This document shows positions 51,478 to 60,787 of a stretch of DNA of 64,000 bases, in pieces; position 1 is the stretch's first letter, and every line of letters begins with the position of its first letter. Source of the DNA: Rhizobium sp. BK196 (GTDB lineage Bacteria > Pseudomonadota > Alphaproteobacteria > Rhizobiales > Rhizobiaceae). The stretch spans positions 776,018-840,017 of the forward strand of contig NZ_JACHZB010000001.1 in assembly GCF_014193255.1 (NCBI RefSeq). The letters are read 5' to 3'. The position numbers and the translations under genes are program-made. The notes beneath the pieces were generated by a model. It did no database searches. It saw only the letters and a program-made list of their open reading frames with translations, and was not told the DNA's origin.

Positions 51478-53340
51478 TTACTCGTCGTGCGAAAGAATGA
51501 TATCGAGGAAGGCGTCGCCGTAGCGCTCGAGCTTCGACTGGCCGACGCCGGAAATGCCGAGCAGTTCCTTACGGCTGCGCGGCCGCTCGGTGGCGAAGGC
51601 GATCAGTGTTGTGTCGGGGAACACCACATAGGGCGGCACGCCGAGCGACTTGGCAATCGACATACGCTCGGTTCTCAGCGCTTCGAAGAGCGAACCATCC
51701 GCCCCCGAAAGCCCGGTCCTGCGCTCCGCGCGCTCGGTTTTCTTTGCTCTTCGCTCCGAGGGAGCGCGGTCCTTGCGGAAAAAGACCTCGCGCTCGCGTT
51801 TGAAAACGGCCCGCGCCTCGGGCTCGAGTTTTAGGGCGCCGAAAGCTTCATGATCGACCCGGATCAGCCCCATCGCCATCAGCTGGCGATAGACCGATTG
51901 CCAGGTACGAACAGCAATATCCTTGCCTGCGCCGAAAACCGGCAGATCGACATGGCGGAAGCGTTCCGTCTTCTCGTTGACGTTGCCGACAAGCACATCG
52001 ATGACATGGCCGGCGCCGAAGCGCTCGCCGGTGCGGTAGATCGCAGCCAGCGCCTTGATTGCCGCTTCAGTGCCATCCCAGGTCTCGACCGGCTTCAGGC
52101 AGGTATCGCAGCCACCGCATTTGCCGCCATGCGCTTCGCCGAAATGCGCCAGGATCGCCTGCCGCCGACAGGAGGCCGTCTCGCAAATCGCCAGCAGCGC
52201 ATTCAGCTTGCCGCGCTCGATGCGCTTGATCTCGTCGGCCGCATTGCCCTCATCGATCATCCGCCGGCGCTGGATCACATCGGCCATGCCATAGGCCATC
52301 CATACCTCGGACGGCAGGCCGTCACGTCCGGCGCGACCCGTCTCCTGATAATAGGCCTCAACCGAGCCCGGCAGATCGAGATGAGCGACATAACGCACAT
52401 TCGGCTTGTCGATGCCCATGCCGAAGGCGACGGTCGCAACGAGGCAGAGCTCTTCTTCCTTCAGAAAGGCATCCTGATTGGCATCGCGCAGCGCCCGATC
52501 CATGCCGGCATGATAGGGCAGCGCTCGAATGCCCTGCGTGTTCAGCCAGTCGGCAGTCTCCTCCACCTTGGCTCGCGACAGGCAATAGACGATGCCGCTA
52601 TTGCCTTTGTGGCCGGACAGGAAGCGCAGGAGCTGCTGGCGCGGCTGATCCCGTTCGACGATCTCATAGGAAATATTCGGCCGGTCGAAACTCGTCGTGA
52701 AGACCGAGGCATTGTCGAGCATCAGGCGCTCAATAATGTCTTCGCGTGTATGCGGATCGGCGGTGGCCGTCAGCGCGATGCGCGGCACGCCAGGATATTG
52801 TTCCGAGAGCTTGCCGAGTTCGCGATATTCCGGCCGGAAATCATGGCCCCATTGCGAAACGCAGTGCGCTTCGTCGATAGCGAATAGCGCAACCCTGGCA
52901 TTGCCGATCAGCTCCCGGAACCCATCCATCAGGATGCGCTCGGGCGTCACATAAAGCAGATCAAGTTCGCCGGAAGAAACGCCGCGACGGATCGCGACAT
53001 ATTCTTCACGCGAAATGGAGGAGTTCAGCGCCGCGGCCCGAATTCCAAGCTGCTTCATCGCCTCCACCTGATCGCGCATCAGCGCAATCAGGGGCGAAAC
53101 GACGATGCCGAGACCCGCGCGGCAAAGAGCCGGGATCTGGAAGCAGAGCGACTTGCCGGCGCCGGTCGGAAACAGCACCACGGCATCGCCCCCGGCAACG
53201 ACATGCTCCACAACTTCCTGCTGCCGGCCGCGAAAAGCGGAATAGCCATAAACGCGCTTCAGCACATCGAGCGGCTGGGTACCCGCAAACAGCGCGTCGG
53301 ACGCGGAAAAGGACGGTTCGTCGTGTTCGGCCAGCGACAT
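51478..53340 (-). CDS. recQ: ATP-dependent DNA helicase RecQ
   Basis: A 620-aa superfamily 2 helicase. Walker A ([16 protein letters not shown]) at about residue 55, DEAHC box ([19 protein letters not shown]) at about 150, motif VI ([13 protein letters not shown]) at about 335, then a zinc-binding RQC domain ([24 protein letters not shown], about 385-415) and a C-terminal HRDC-type region. It unwinds recombination intermediates. Its ATG overlaps the dnaG stop codon by one base, so it is translationally coupled to dnaG. Confidence 0.96.
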   Translation of the reverse strand: MSLAEHDEPSFSASDALFAGTQPLDVLKRVYGYSAFRGRQQEVVEHVVAGGDAVVLFPTGAGKSLCFQIPALCRAGLGIVVSPLIALMRDQVEAMKQLGIRAAALNSSISREEYVAIRRGVSSGELDLLYVTPERILMDGFRELIGNARVALFAIDEAHCVSQWGHDFRPEYRELGKLSEQYPGVPRIALTATADPHTREDIIERLMLDNASVFTTSFDRPNISYEIVERDQPRQQLLRFLSGHKGNSGIVYCLSRAKVEETADWLNTQGIRALPYHAGMDRALRDANQDAFLKEEELCLVATVAFGMGIDKPNVRYVAHLDLPGSVEAYYQETGRAGRDGLPSEVWMAYGMADVIQRRRMIDEGNAADEIKRIERGKLNALLAICETASCRRQAILAHFGEAHGGKCGGCDTCLKPVETWDGTEAAIKALAAIYRTGERFGAGHVIDVLVGNVNEKTERFRHVDLPVFGAGKDIAVRTWQSVYRQLMAMGLIRVDHEAFGALKLEPEARAVFKREREVFFRKDRAPSERRAKKTERAERRTGLSGADGSLFEALRTERMSIAKSLGVPPYVVFPDTTLIAFATERPRSRKELLGISGVGQSKLERYGDAFLDIILSHDE

Positions 53341-55328
53341 CAGTGGCTCGCAGCGCCCTTGACGCGGCCGGAGAGCACACCGAAGCCATCGATAATGGCT
53401 TCCTGGTTTTCGAGCCGCAACGCCTCGTATTGCACTTCCTGCGACGCGCGCATCAGCCGATCGATCTCGGCATCATCACCGGCCTCCGTCGCCTGCGCGA
53501 TATCGCGCTCCAGCTCGATCTTCTGCCAGCGCAGGTCCTTGGCGCGCTTATGAAAGGCAAGCGCCTGACGATAGCCCTCGCGGGCATCCTCCATCGCCGC
53601 CTCCTCGGTGGCCGTCCAGAGCCGGGCGTTGCGCACCTGCTGATCGAGGCTCTTGAGCAACGGACCGAAACCGGCAACATCGAGGCATTCCAGCAGATAG
53701 TCGCGCGTCAGATGCGGTCCGGCGACGACTGCCGCCGCACCAAGCATTTCGGACCAGAGCTTCTGCAAGTCGCGATTGTCGTATTCTATGGAAGCGATTT
53801 CGTCGTAATCGTCGAGCATCAAGGCGGGATGGTTGACGACGGTCAGGGCCAGCACGCATTCTCTCAGCGCCGTATTGCCCTGGTGACCCCGCACAAGGCC
53901 CGAACGGGTCAGGCGATCCGATGCGGCAACGGGGGTTCGAGGCCCTGCGGGAGCGCCGCCCTTCTGGCCGCGGAAATTGCCACTACCGGTGCTGCCGCCG
54001 AAATTGCGTCGCTCGCCGCCGCTACGATTCTGGAACTGCGGTTGGAAGAAACTGTTCAACTTGTCGCGCATATCCCGCTGGTAATGGCGCCGCACATTCT
54101 CGTCGGCGATGACGGCAACGAGCTGCCTCAGTCGTGCTTCCAGTTCAGCGCGCGCTTCCGGCGTATCGAACTTGCCGGCTCTCACCTCGCGATCCCAGAG
54201 CATTTCCGAGAGCGGCTTGGCCTGTGCCATGACCCTGTCGAAAGGTGCCCTGCCCTCGTGTTTCACGAGGTCATCAGGATCCTTGCCATCGGGCAGCAAT
54301 GCGAAACGCACGCTGCGCCCCGGCTTCAGATGCGGCAGCGCCAGATCAGCGGCGCGGTTGGCGGCACGGATGCCGGCGCCGTCGCCATCGAAGCAGAGTA
54401 CTGGCTGCGATGTCATCTTCCACAGCAGATCAAGCTGGTTTTCAGTCAGCGCCGTGCCGAGCGGCGCGACGGCGTTTTCGACGCCTGCCTGATGCAGCGC
54501 GATGACATCCATATAGCCTTCGACGGCAATGATCGTGCCTTCGCCATTCGCGCCCTGCAGCGAACGGCGCGCACGTGCGAAATTGTAGAGAACATTGCCC
54601 TTATGGAAGAGCTCGGTCTCATTGGAATTGAGATATTTCGCCGGCGCATCCGGCGACATGGCGCGGCCGCCGAAGGCGATGACCTTTTCGCGGGAGGAAA
54701 GGATCGGGAACATGATGCGGTCGCGGAACCGGTCATAGGAAACCGGCACGTTTTCATGCACCACTAGTCCGCAAGCCTCGATCTGCTCTTTGCTGACACC
54801 CTTGCCAGCCAAGAATTCTTTCAGCGCATTGCGGCTGTCGGGCGCAAAACCGAGCCTGAAGGTCTCGATCGTCCGCCCCGTCAGACCGCGATCGCGCAAA
54901 TAGGCGCGCGCTCTGGCCCCATTTGCCGTCTGCAACTGATCCTGGAAGAACTGCGTCGCCATTTCCATGACGTCGAGCAGCGACGTGCGCTCCTTCTCGC
55001 GCTTTTCCATCTGCGGATCGGCAATCGGCATCGGCACGCCGGCCATGTCGGCGATCGTCTGCACGGCTTCGGGGAAGCTCAGGCCTTCGAGCTCGGTCAG
55101 GAAGCGGAAATGGTCGCCGGTCACGCCGCAACCGAAGCAATGGTAGCGGCCCTTGCGGTCCTCGCAATGGAAGCTCGGCGACTTCTCGCCGTGGAAGGGG
55201 CAGCAGGCCCAATAGTCGCCGCGCGACACGTTGGTCTTGCGCTTGTCCCAGCTCACGCGCCGCGCAATCACGTTCGAAATGGGAACGCGGTCGCGGATAT
55301 CGTCCAGGAAGGTGGGGGAAAAGCGCAT
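53340..55328 (-). CDS. dnaG: DNA primase DnaG
   Basis: A 662-aa primase. The N-terminal CHC2 zinc ribbon is complete ([34 protein letters not shown], about residues 37-70). The Toprim domain has [26 protein letters not shown] and [15 protein letters not shown] (about 265-325). A Gly/Arg-rich linker precedes a C-terminal helicase-interacting domain. ATG 55328 has GAGGTAG nearby and gives the usual N-terminus; the frame opens to 55448 without similarity. recQ overlaps its stop codon. Confidence 0.96.
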   Translation of the reverse strand: MRFSPTFLDDIRDRVPISNVIARRVSWDKRKTNVSRGDYWACCPFHGEKSPSFHCEDRKGRYHCFGCGVTGDHFRFLTELEGLSFPEAVQTIADMAGVPMPIADPQMEKREKERTSLLDVMEMATQFFQDQLQTANGARARAYLRDRGLTGRTIETFRLGFAPDSRNALKEFLAGKGVSKEQIEACGLVVHENVPVSYDRFRDRIMFPILSSREKVIAFGGRAMSPDAPAKYLNSNETELFHKGNVLYNFARARRSLQGANGEGTIIAVEGYMDVIALHQAGVENAVAPLGTALTENQLDLLWKMTSQPVLCFDGDGAGIRAANRAADLALPHLKPGRSVRFALLPDGKDPDDLVKHEGRAPFDRVMAQAKPLSEMLWDREVRAGKFDTPEARAELEARLRQLVAVIADENVRRHYQRDMRDKLNSFFQPQFQNRSGGERRNFGGSTGSGNFRGQKGGAPAGPRTPVAASDRLTRSGLVRGHQGNTALRECVLALTVVNHPALMLDDYDEIASIEYDNRDLQKLWSEMLGAAAVVAGPHLTRDYLLECLDVAGFGPLLKSLDQQVRNARLWTATEEAAMEDAREGYRQALAFHKRAKDLRWQKIELERDIAQATEAGDDAEIDRLMRASQEVQYEALRLENQEAIIDGFGVLSGRVKGAASH

Positions 55329-55680
55329 CTCTACCTCTTGCAGCACTTCCATATAAGCAGCTTTGATCCGCTGCGCCACGAAACTTCTGCCGTAAATCCC
55401 GCTTTTCACAGGGTGGGAGACACTGTCACAAACATCCGCCGAAGCCACTCAACAATGCGTTATCGGACCCTGACAGAGGGTGCGACATTTTTGACATTTC
55501 CCAATTTCCCGCAGGTCGGCGATCCCCGGTCTGCGGAAAGCGGTTTCAAAAAAGAAGATGTAAAAATAACCGGTTAAAAGGATTGCGTCCGCTTTTCCGG
55601 ACTGCGCGGCTGAACTCAACATTCATAACAAGGAAGGCCGAATCCGGGATTATTATATTTTTGTAATTTGAATAAGCAGA
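55329..55680. other. dnaG upstream region
   Basis: About 350 bp upstream of dnaG, AT-rich between 55500 and 55680 and without a recognisable gene. It should hold the dnaG promoter. It ends where a structured RNA candidate on the plus strand begins. I see no operator palindrome here. Confidence 0.35.
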
Positions 55681-55689
55681 GGGCTGGCC

Positions 55690-55862
55690 ATAAGCTCGAT
55701 GTCAACAAAGCGATCCCCACGCGAGGCACCATCCCTACCCCCGGCGCCGCCTCGCAAGGGTGCCTTTGCAAATACCCGCCGGCTTGGGTTTCGACCCTGT
55801 GTCGCTGACGGAAGCAAAGAGCAAGAAGGCAGGAGCGCCCCCAGCTCCTGCCTTCTTAATTT
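55690..55862 (+). ncRNA. Candidate structured RNA / leader with terminator hairpin
   Basis: The gene-free stretch ends in a 14-bp perfect hairpin, AAGAAGGCAGGAGC (55823-55836) with GCTCCTGCCTTCTT (55844-55857), followed by AATTTTTA. Upstream, several helices are possible: a closing stem GTCA + GCGA (55701-55713) with TCGC + TGAC (55802-55809), a stem GCGAGGC (55721-55727) with GCCTCGC (55749-55755), and the tetraloop hairpin GGGT-TTCG-ACCC (55786-55797). This reads either as a free small RNA of about 170 nt or as an attenuator leader of the gene starting at 55928. The RNA family is not recognised. Confidence 0.45.
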
Positions 55863-55927
55863 TTAGGCTATACGCAGCCATTCTATTGAGCTTTACCTTA
55901 CCAATTAACCCCTAAAACACAAAAGCA

Positions 55928-56878
55928 TTGACACTTCCAATAGGCGTGGCAAATGAATCCACGAAACTCCTGGACAGCGTCATGGCCTATACCGCAGAAA
56001 ATCTTGCAGCCGACGATAATTTTCTTGCTGCAATTCTTCATTGTGCCAATCAAATGCTCGCGATTTATCGCGATAGCCCGCGTATTGCATCGATATTCGC
56101 CGCACAACAGCGTTGGCTGATGGCGCATACCGGTTTCGCTCTCTATTACGGCTATCCTGGCGATGAGAGACGAGGCCTCTATTCCGGCCGCTTCATCAAT
56201 TTCGTCATCCAGAACAAGATCGCCAGCCGCAACACGGCAGCCGCCTTCGTGCAGGAGATGCTGGCCTACCGGTTTCTGCGTCCCATTCCGGGCGACGACA
56301 AACGCACCCGCTTCCTCGAGCCGACGGAAACGGCCGAGCAGCATTTTACCAAATGGCTGATCGCCCACCTGATGATTCTGGATAGCCTCGACGGCTGCCG
56401 CCGCGCGGAAAATCTGACGACTGATCCCACATTGATCGCCCGCCTGCAGCCGCTCATCGCCAAGAAGATTATCGAGACCGAAGCCGTGCGCGATCCCGGC
56501 GCCACCTTCAACCTCTTCAACTGGGCCAATTCCGGCGGCCTTGTGATGGATTACCTGATTTCGCGCCTGGCCGGCTTTCCACATTTTGCCGACCGCGTCG
56601 TCGTCGGTCCGCTGTCGCTGCGCGAGATTCGCGATCAGTTCATGATTTCCAATACGCACCTGAAACGCCTGCTCACACAGGCGGCCGACATGGGAAGCGT
56701 GGGATGGACCGAGCCGCCGAGAAAGGGCGATTTCTGGCTTTCCCGCGGTTTCGTACTCGAATATTGGAATTATCAGGCGGCGAAATTCGCCATCATCGAT
56801 TCAGCCGCCGAAGCCGTGCTTGGGCCTGCGGTCGAAGAACAACCGCAGGCAAGGCGCCTTATTTCAAGAGCTCTTTGA
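55928..56878 (+). CDS. Conserved hypothetical protein, about 316 aa
   Basis: I do not recognise a named family. The protein is helical and cytoplasmic, with a central WANSGGLVMDYLIS stretch and a C-terminal winged-helix-like segment (VGPLSLREIRDQFMISNTHLKRLLTQAADMGSVGW) that suggests DNA binding. The start is uncertain: TTG 55928 opens the frame, with a GTG near 55946 and an ATG at 55982, none with a strong ribosome site. A terminator hairpin ends 70 bp upstream and may regulate it. It overlaps the convergent GatB/YqeY gene by 20 bp at its 3' end. Confidence 0.6.
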   Translation: MTLPIGVANESTKLLDSVMAYTAENLAADDNFLAAILHCANQMLAIYRDSPRIASIFAAQQRWLMAHTGFALYYGYPGDERRGLYSGRFINFVIQNKIASRNTAAAFVQEMLAYRFLRPIPGDDKRTRFLEPTETAEQHFTKWLIAHLMILDSLDGCRRAENLTTDPTLIARLQPLIAKKIIETEAVRDPGATFNLFNWANSGGLVMDYLISRLAGFPHFADRVVVGPLSLREIRDQFMISNTHLKRLLTQAADMGSVGWTEPPRKGDFWLSRGFVLEYWNYQAAKFAIIDSAAEAVLGPAVEEQPQARRLISRAL

Positions 56879-57311
56879 CCGTGCCGGAAGCCTTGGCAAA
56901 GTCCATCTGGCCGGCATAACGCTCTTTGAGAGCAGCCATGATTTTGCCCATGTCCTTCGGGCCTTCGGCGCCGACTTCCTTGATGATGGCTGCAATATTG
57001 GCGCGCACTTCATCATCCGAAAGCTGCTTGGGCAGGAAATCCTGGATGACGGCAATTTCAGCGCGTTCCTTCGCTGCCAGCTCCGGACGGGCATTTTCCT
57101 CGTAAATCTTCGCCGACTCATCGCGCTGCTTCACCATCTTGGCGAGGATCTGCAACACCTCCTCATCGCCAGCCTCTTCCTTACCGGCGCCGCGATTGGC
57201 GATGTCACGATCCTTGATCGCGGCCTGGATGAGGCGGATGGTGCCGAGACGGTCCATCTTCTTTGCCTTCATGGCCTCTTTGAGCTCAGTGGCGAGTTGA
57301 TCGCGCAGCAT
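56859..57311 (-). CDS. GatB/YqeY domain-containing protein
   Basis: A 150-aa protein of the YqeY family, related to the C-terminal tRNA-binding part of GatB. Typical segments: MLRDQLATELKEAMKAKKMDRLGTIRLIQAAIKDRDIA, EEVLQILAKMVKQRDESAKIYEENARPELAAKERAEIAVIQDFLPKQLSDDEV, and MGKIMAALKERYAGQMDFAKASGTVKELL. A role in tRNA-related metabolism is likely but undefined. AAAGGAG precedes ATG 57311. It diverges from carA, an arrangement common in Alphaproteobacteria. Confidence 0.9.
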   Translation of the reverse strand: MLRDQLATELKEAMKAKKMDRLGTIRLIQAAIKDRDIANRGAGKEEAGDEEVLQILAKMVKQRDESAKIYEENARPELAAKERAEIAVIQDFLPKQLSDDEVRANIAAIIKEVGAEGPKDMGKIMAALKERYAGQMDFAKASGTVKELLK

Positions 57312-57427
57312 GTCGTTACTCCTTTTAAATGGCGCTTTCATAAACCAGGCTGATGCATGGGATCAAATAAATTGCGAGAATCGCGGCAATATCGGCAGGA
57401 AAAGTGCCGCAATCTGCAGTACAAAGA

Positions 57428-57456
57428 TTGACCTAGGCAGAGAGCGTGGCTATCTA
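57428..57456 (+). promoter_or_regulatory. Candidate sigma-70 promoter of carA
   Basis: TTGACC (57428-57433), 17 bp, TATCTA (57451-57456). This fits the rhizobial CTTGAC-N17-CTATAT consensus and leaves a leader of about 120 nt before the carA ATG at 57582. Confidence 0.55.
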
Positions 57457-57581
57457 CCGCCACCTGCACCAAAATTCGTGATCAGGCGTCAAACGCGGCC
57501 AAAGCCGCGCGCCTGCACCTGCGAGATCAAATGGCCGGCTCGCGTTGCCAGAACGCCAAGCCCGCCGGAAACGGGATGAAG

Positions 57582-58787
57582 ATGACCGCGACAGCACCCT
57601 GGACAACCGAAAAGCCGACCGCCCTGCTCGTTCTTGCCGATGGCACCGTCATCGAAGGCAAGGGTATCGGCGCAACCGGCAAGATCCAGGCGGAGGCCGT
57701 CTTCAATACGGCACTAACCGGCTACGAGGAAATCCTCACCGACCCCTCCTATCTCGGCCAGATCGTCACCTTCACCTTCCCGCATATCGGCAATATCGGC
57801 ACCAACGAAGAAGATATCGAAGATCTGACACCGGCAGCGCGCCACGGCGCAGTCGGCGTCATCTTCAAGGCCGATATCACCGAACCTTCGAACTACCGTG
57901 CCGCCAAGCATCTTGACGCCTGGCTGAAGGCCCGCGGCATCATCGGCCTCTGCGGCATCGACACCCGCGCGCTGACGGCCTGGATCCGCGAAAACGGCTC
58001 GCCCAACGCCGTCATCGCTCACGAGCCCTCCGGCAATTTCGACGTCGACGCACTGAAGGCGGAGGCCAAGGCCTGGAGCGGCCTCGAAGGTCTCGACCTC
58101 GCCAGGATCGCTTCGTCCGGTCAGTCCTCGCAGTGGTCGCAGACCCCCTGGGTCTGGAACGAAGGATACGGCGAGCTCGGCGCTGCCGACACGAAGTATC
58201 ATGTCGTCTGCCTGGATTACGGCGTCAAGCGCAACATCCTGCGCCTCTTCGCCGGCCTCGACTGCAAGGTCACCGTCATGCCGGCAACGACGAGCGCTGA
58301 GGACGTGCTCGCCCTGCAGCCGGATGGCATCTTCCTGTCGAACGGCCCGGGCGACCCGGCCGCCACAGGCGAATATGCCGTGCCGGTCATCAAGGAACTG
58401 ATCGGCACCGATATCCCCGTCTTCGGCATCTGCCTCGGCCACCAGATGCTCGGCCTCGCGCTCGGCGCCAAGACCGAAAAGATGCATCAGGGCCATCACG
58501 GCGCGAACCATCCGGTCAAGGATCACACGACCGGCAAGGTCGAGATCGTCTCCATGAACCACGGCTTCGCGGTTGACACGAAGTCGCTGCCCGAAGGCGT
58601 TGAAGAGACTCACGTATCGCTGTTCGACGGCACCAATTGCGGCCTGCGCGTTCTTGGTAAACCGGTCTTCTCTGTCCAGCACCACCCGGAAGCCTCCCCC
58701 GGCCCGCAGGACAGCCACTACCTCTTCCGTCGCTTCGTCAACATGGTGCGCGAGAAGAAGGGCGAACCGGCACTCGCCGAACGTTGA
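57582..58787 (+). CDS. carA: Carbamoyl-phosphate synthase small (glutamine amidotransferase) subunit
   Basis: A 401-aa subunit that supplies ammonia from glutamine for carbamoyl phosphate, the precursor of arginine and pyrimidines; the large subunit CarB is not in the window. The N-terminal half is the CarA-specific domain (VFNTALTGYEEILTDPSYLGQIVTFTFPHIGNIG). The C-terminal class I amidotransferase has the nucleophile Cys in VFGICLGHQMLGLALG and the His/Glu pair in SVQHHPEASPG. ATG 57582 matches the usual start (MTATAPWTTEKP); two upstream ATG codons are less likely. A strong terminator follows. Confidence 0.96.
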   Translation: MTATAPWTTEKPTALLVLADGTVIEGKGIGATGKIQAEAVFNTALTGYEEILTDPSYLGQIVTFTFPHIGNIGTNEEDIEDLTPAARHGAVGVIFKADITEPSNYRAAKHLDAWLKARGIIGLCGIDTRALTAWIRENGSPNAVIAHEPSGNFDVDALKAEAKAWSGLEGLDLARIASSGQSSQWSQTPWVWNEGYGELGAADTKYHVVCLDYGVKRNILRLFAGLDCKVTVMPATTSAEDVLALQPDGIFLSNGPGDPAATGEYAVPVIKELIGTDIPVFGICLGHQMLGLALGAKTEKMHQGHHGANHPVKDHTTGKVEIVSMNHGFAVDTKSLPEGVEETHVSLFDGTNCGLRVLGKPVFSVQHHPEASPGPQDSHYLFRRFVNMVREKKGEPALAER

Positions 58788-58795
58788 TCCGGATC

Positions 58796-58820
58796 AAGGC
58801 TCGCCCAGGCGGGCCTTTTT
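58796..58820 (+). terminator. Intrinsic terminator of carA
   Basis: AAGGCTCGCC pairs with GGCGGGCCTT (one wobble) around a tight loop, followed by TTTTTC. It lies 9 bp after the carA stop codon, which shows that carA is not co-transcribed with the monooxygenase gene downstream. Confidence 0.85.
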
Positions 58821-58833
58821 CTTTGCCCGCATG

Positions 58834-58864
58834 TTGACCTCAACTTAACTTGAGGAATTACAGA
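58834..58864 (+). promoter_or_regulatory. SoxR-type promoter with near-perfect SoxR box
   Basis: CCTCAACTTAACTTGAGG at 58838-58855 differs from the E. coli soxS SoxR box (CCTCAAGTTAACTTGAGG) at one base. It sits inside a promoter with an over-long 19-bp spacer: TTGACC (58834-58839) and TACAGA (58859-58864). The long spacer is the hallmark of SoxR/MerR-type activation. The promoter leads to the ABM monooxygenase gene at 58901. Confidence 0.75.
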
Positions 58865-58900
58865 ACTGCCTGCAACACATCAGATGCAGGAGAAGACTGG

Positions 58901-59221
58901 ATGAGCGGAGCTTTCTACAGGATAGACAAATTCGTCGTGCCGGCTGCGGCGCGTGAGGAATTTCTTGTCAATGTGATGATGACCCACAAGGTGCTTGAGG
59001 CACAGGACGGCTTCATCAATCATACGGTGCTGGAACAGATTGCCGGTCCCGGCGAATTCAATTTCGTGACGGTTGCCGAATGGGAAAACGCCGATGTCGT
59101 CGAACGCGTACGGGCGGTCGTTGCCGCAGCCCACAAGGCCGCCAATTTCGACCCTCAGGAAATGTTCGCTCGCCTCGGAATTCGCGCCGATATCGCCAGC
59201 TATAAGCCCGTTGCGGCCTGA
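58901..59221 (+). CDS. Antibiotic biosynthesis monooxygenase (ABM)-type protein, candidate SoxR target
   Basis: A 106-aa protein with the ABM/ferredoxin-like dimer fold: MSGAFYRIDKFVVPAAAREEFLVNVMMTHKVLEAQDGFINHTVLEQ then EFNFVTVAEWENADVVERVRAVVAAAHKAAN. Such proteins act on quinones or other redox-active small molecules. GGAGAAG precedes ATG 58901; upstream frame to 58850 runs through the promoter. A SoxR box lies about 45 bp upstream. SoxR in Pseudomonas and Streptomyces also controls small monooxygenase genes, so a role in defence against redox-cycling compounds is a good guess. Confidence 0.85.
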   Translation: MSGAFYRIDKFVVPAAAREEFLVNVMMTHKVLEAQDGFINHTVLEQIAGPGEFNFVTVAEWENADVVERVRAVVAAAHKAANFDPQEMFARLGIRADIASYKPVAA

Positions 59222-59243
59222 CAGCTGAGATATGACGGCCGGC

Positions 59244-60647
59244 TTAAATCCCGGCCGTCGCGCCCTCTCGGCGAACGAGAATGTAGAAGCGGGCACAGAG
59301 CATGGCGGCAGCCGCAGCCAGCCCGACGAGAAAACCATACCAGATTCCAAGCCCGCCGAAGCCGAGCGGGAAGGCAAAGGCCCAGGCGAGGAAGAAGCCG
59401 ATCGGCCAATAGGCGATCAGCGCCATGACCATCGGCACGCGCGCATCCTTCAGTCCACGCAGCAGTCCGCTTGCGATTGCCTGCAGGCCGTCGACGAACT
59501 GGAAGAGACCGGCGATGACGATCAGCGGACCGGCATAGGCCAGCACCTCGGGTGCCTCCGGCAGGCTGACATCAAGGAAGAGCCGCGCCAGGACCTGCGG
59601 TATGGCAGCAAAGATGATGCTGCCGATGATGGACGCAGCGGCAGCAATGATGAGCACTGTGATAGCCGCCCTCACCAGCCCGGCATGATCGCCCTGCCCG
59701 TGCGCAACGCCGACACGAACGGTTGCCGCCTGGCCGAGACCGAGCGGGATCATGAAGGCCATCGACGCCCATTGCAGGGCGATTCCATGCGCAGCAAGCT
59801 CGATCGTGCCGATATGCCCCATCAGCAGCGATGCTGCCGTGAAGAGACTGACTTCAGCGAGGATGGTGATGCTGATCGGCAGGCCGAGGCGGACGACCTC
59901 GAAGAAGGCATGCCAGTCCGGCTTCCAGAAGCGCACGAAGATCTCATAGCGCCGCGTCTCCTCCCTGCCCTGCACATAGGAGAGGATGAAGAGGAAGCCC
60001 GCCGTCTGCACCGCGACGGACACGATCGCAGCACCTCCAAGGCCCATGACCGGAAAGCCGAAATGGCCGAGCACGAGGATATAGGCGCCAATCGCATTCA
60101 GCACCAGCATGGCAATGGTGACCTGGAGAATGACGCCAGCCTTGCCAATGGCGCTGACGAGCCCGCGCATGACGTTGTAAAGCAGACCGGGCAGCACACC
60201 GAACTGACCGATGATGATATAACCGTGGGCAAGCTTCGCCACTTCAGGCTTCTGCCCAAAGTACCGCAGGATTGCCTCGGAATTATAAAAGGCCGGCTGC
60301 ATCAGCAGCCAATAGCAGATGACAACCCAGATCCCCATGCGCAGCGACCGGCGCACGCTCACGACATCGCCGCGGCCGTAGGCTTGAGCCACCATCGGGA
60401 TGACGGCAATCGCAAAGCCCGAACCGAAAATCAGGATCGTGAACAGGAACTGGGCGGAAAGCACCATGGCAGCAAGATGCTCGGCTCCGAGCTGACCGAC
60501 GATCATCACATCGGTCATTCCGATGCCGAATTGTGCAAGCTGGGCGCCGATCAACGGCACGCCGAGCATCAGCGTGGCGCGAAAATGCGCAGACCAGCGG
60601 TTGTCGTTTGCATGCGCGACGGCGCGCACGTCGATCGGCGTGTCCAT
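59244..60647 (-). CDS. MATE family multidrug efflux transporter (NorM type)
   Basis: A 467-aa membrane protein with about twelve segments in two repeats. Recognisable stretches include LMLGVPLIGAQLAQFGIGMTDVMIVGQLGAEHLAAM near the N-terminus and GLPISITILAEVSLFTAASLLMGHIGTIELAAHGIALQWASMAFMIPLGLGQAATVRVGVAHGQGD, which is the second-half MATE signature. It exports drugs or cationic compounds with Na+ or H+. It ends 22 bp after the convergent ABM gene and is probably expressed alone. Confidence 0.92.
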   Translation of the reverse strand: MDTPIDVRAVAHANDNRWSAHFRATLMLGVPLIGAQLAQFGIGMTDVMIVGQLGAEHLAAMVLSAQFLFTILIFGSGFAIAVIPMVAQAYGRGDVVSVRRSLRMGIWVVICYWLLMQPAFYNSEAILRYFGQKPEVAKLAHGYIIIGQFGVLPGLLYNVMRGLVSAIGKAGVILQVTIAMLVLNAIGAYILVLGHFGFPVMGLGGAAIVSVAVQTAGFLFILSYVQGREETRRYEIFVRFWKPDWHAFFEVVRLGLPISITILAEVSLFTAASLLMGHIGTIELAAHGIALQWASMAFMIPLGLGQAATVRVGVAHGQGDHAGLVRAAITVLIIAAAASIIGSIIFAAIPQVLARLFLDVSLPEAPEVLAYAGPLIVIAGLFQFVDGLQAIASGLLRGLKDARVPMVMALIAYWPIGFFLAWAFAFPLGFGGLGIWYGFLVGLAAAAAMLCARFYILVRREGATAGI

Positions 60648-60787
60648 GACACTATTCCTGAAATTGAATCGTTAAGGGCCGCAGCGCGGCAAAATATCAT
60701 GTGGGCTTAGAGCAAAGCGGCACAAAGAACCACCCCAGAACAGGCAGATGCTGAAAAATTCATCACGGCTTCACTGTTTTTGATGGA

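Noticed and set aside
53343..54767. 474-codon plus-strand frame opposite dnaG
   Set aside because: Antisense shadow of dnaG, without recognisable motifs.
55898..56659. Minus-strand frame overlapping the unknown 316-aa gene
   Set aside because: The plus-strand frame has protein-like composition and a longer uninterrupted reading; the minus frame does not.
59232..60710. 492-codon plus-strand frame opposite the MATE gene
   Set aside because: Highly charged low-complexity product; the opposite strand encodes a standard MATE transporter.
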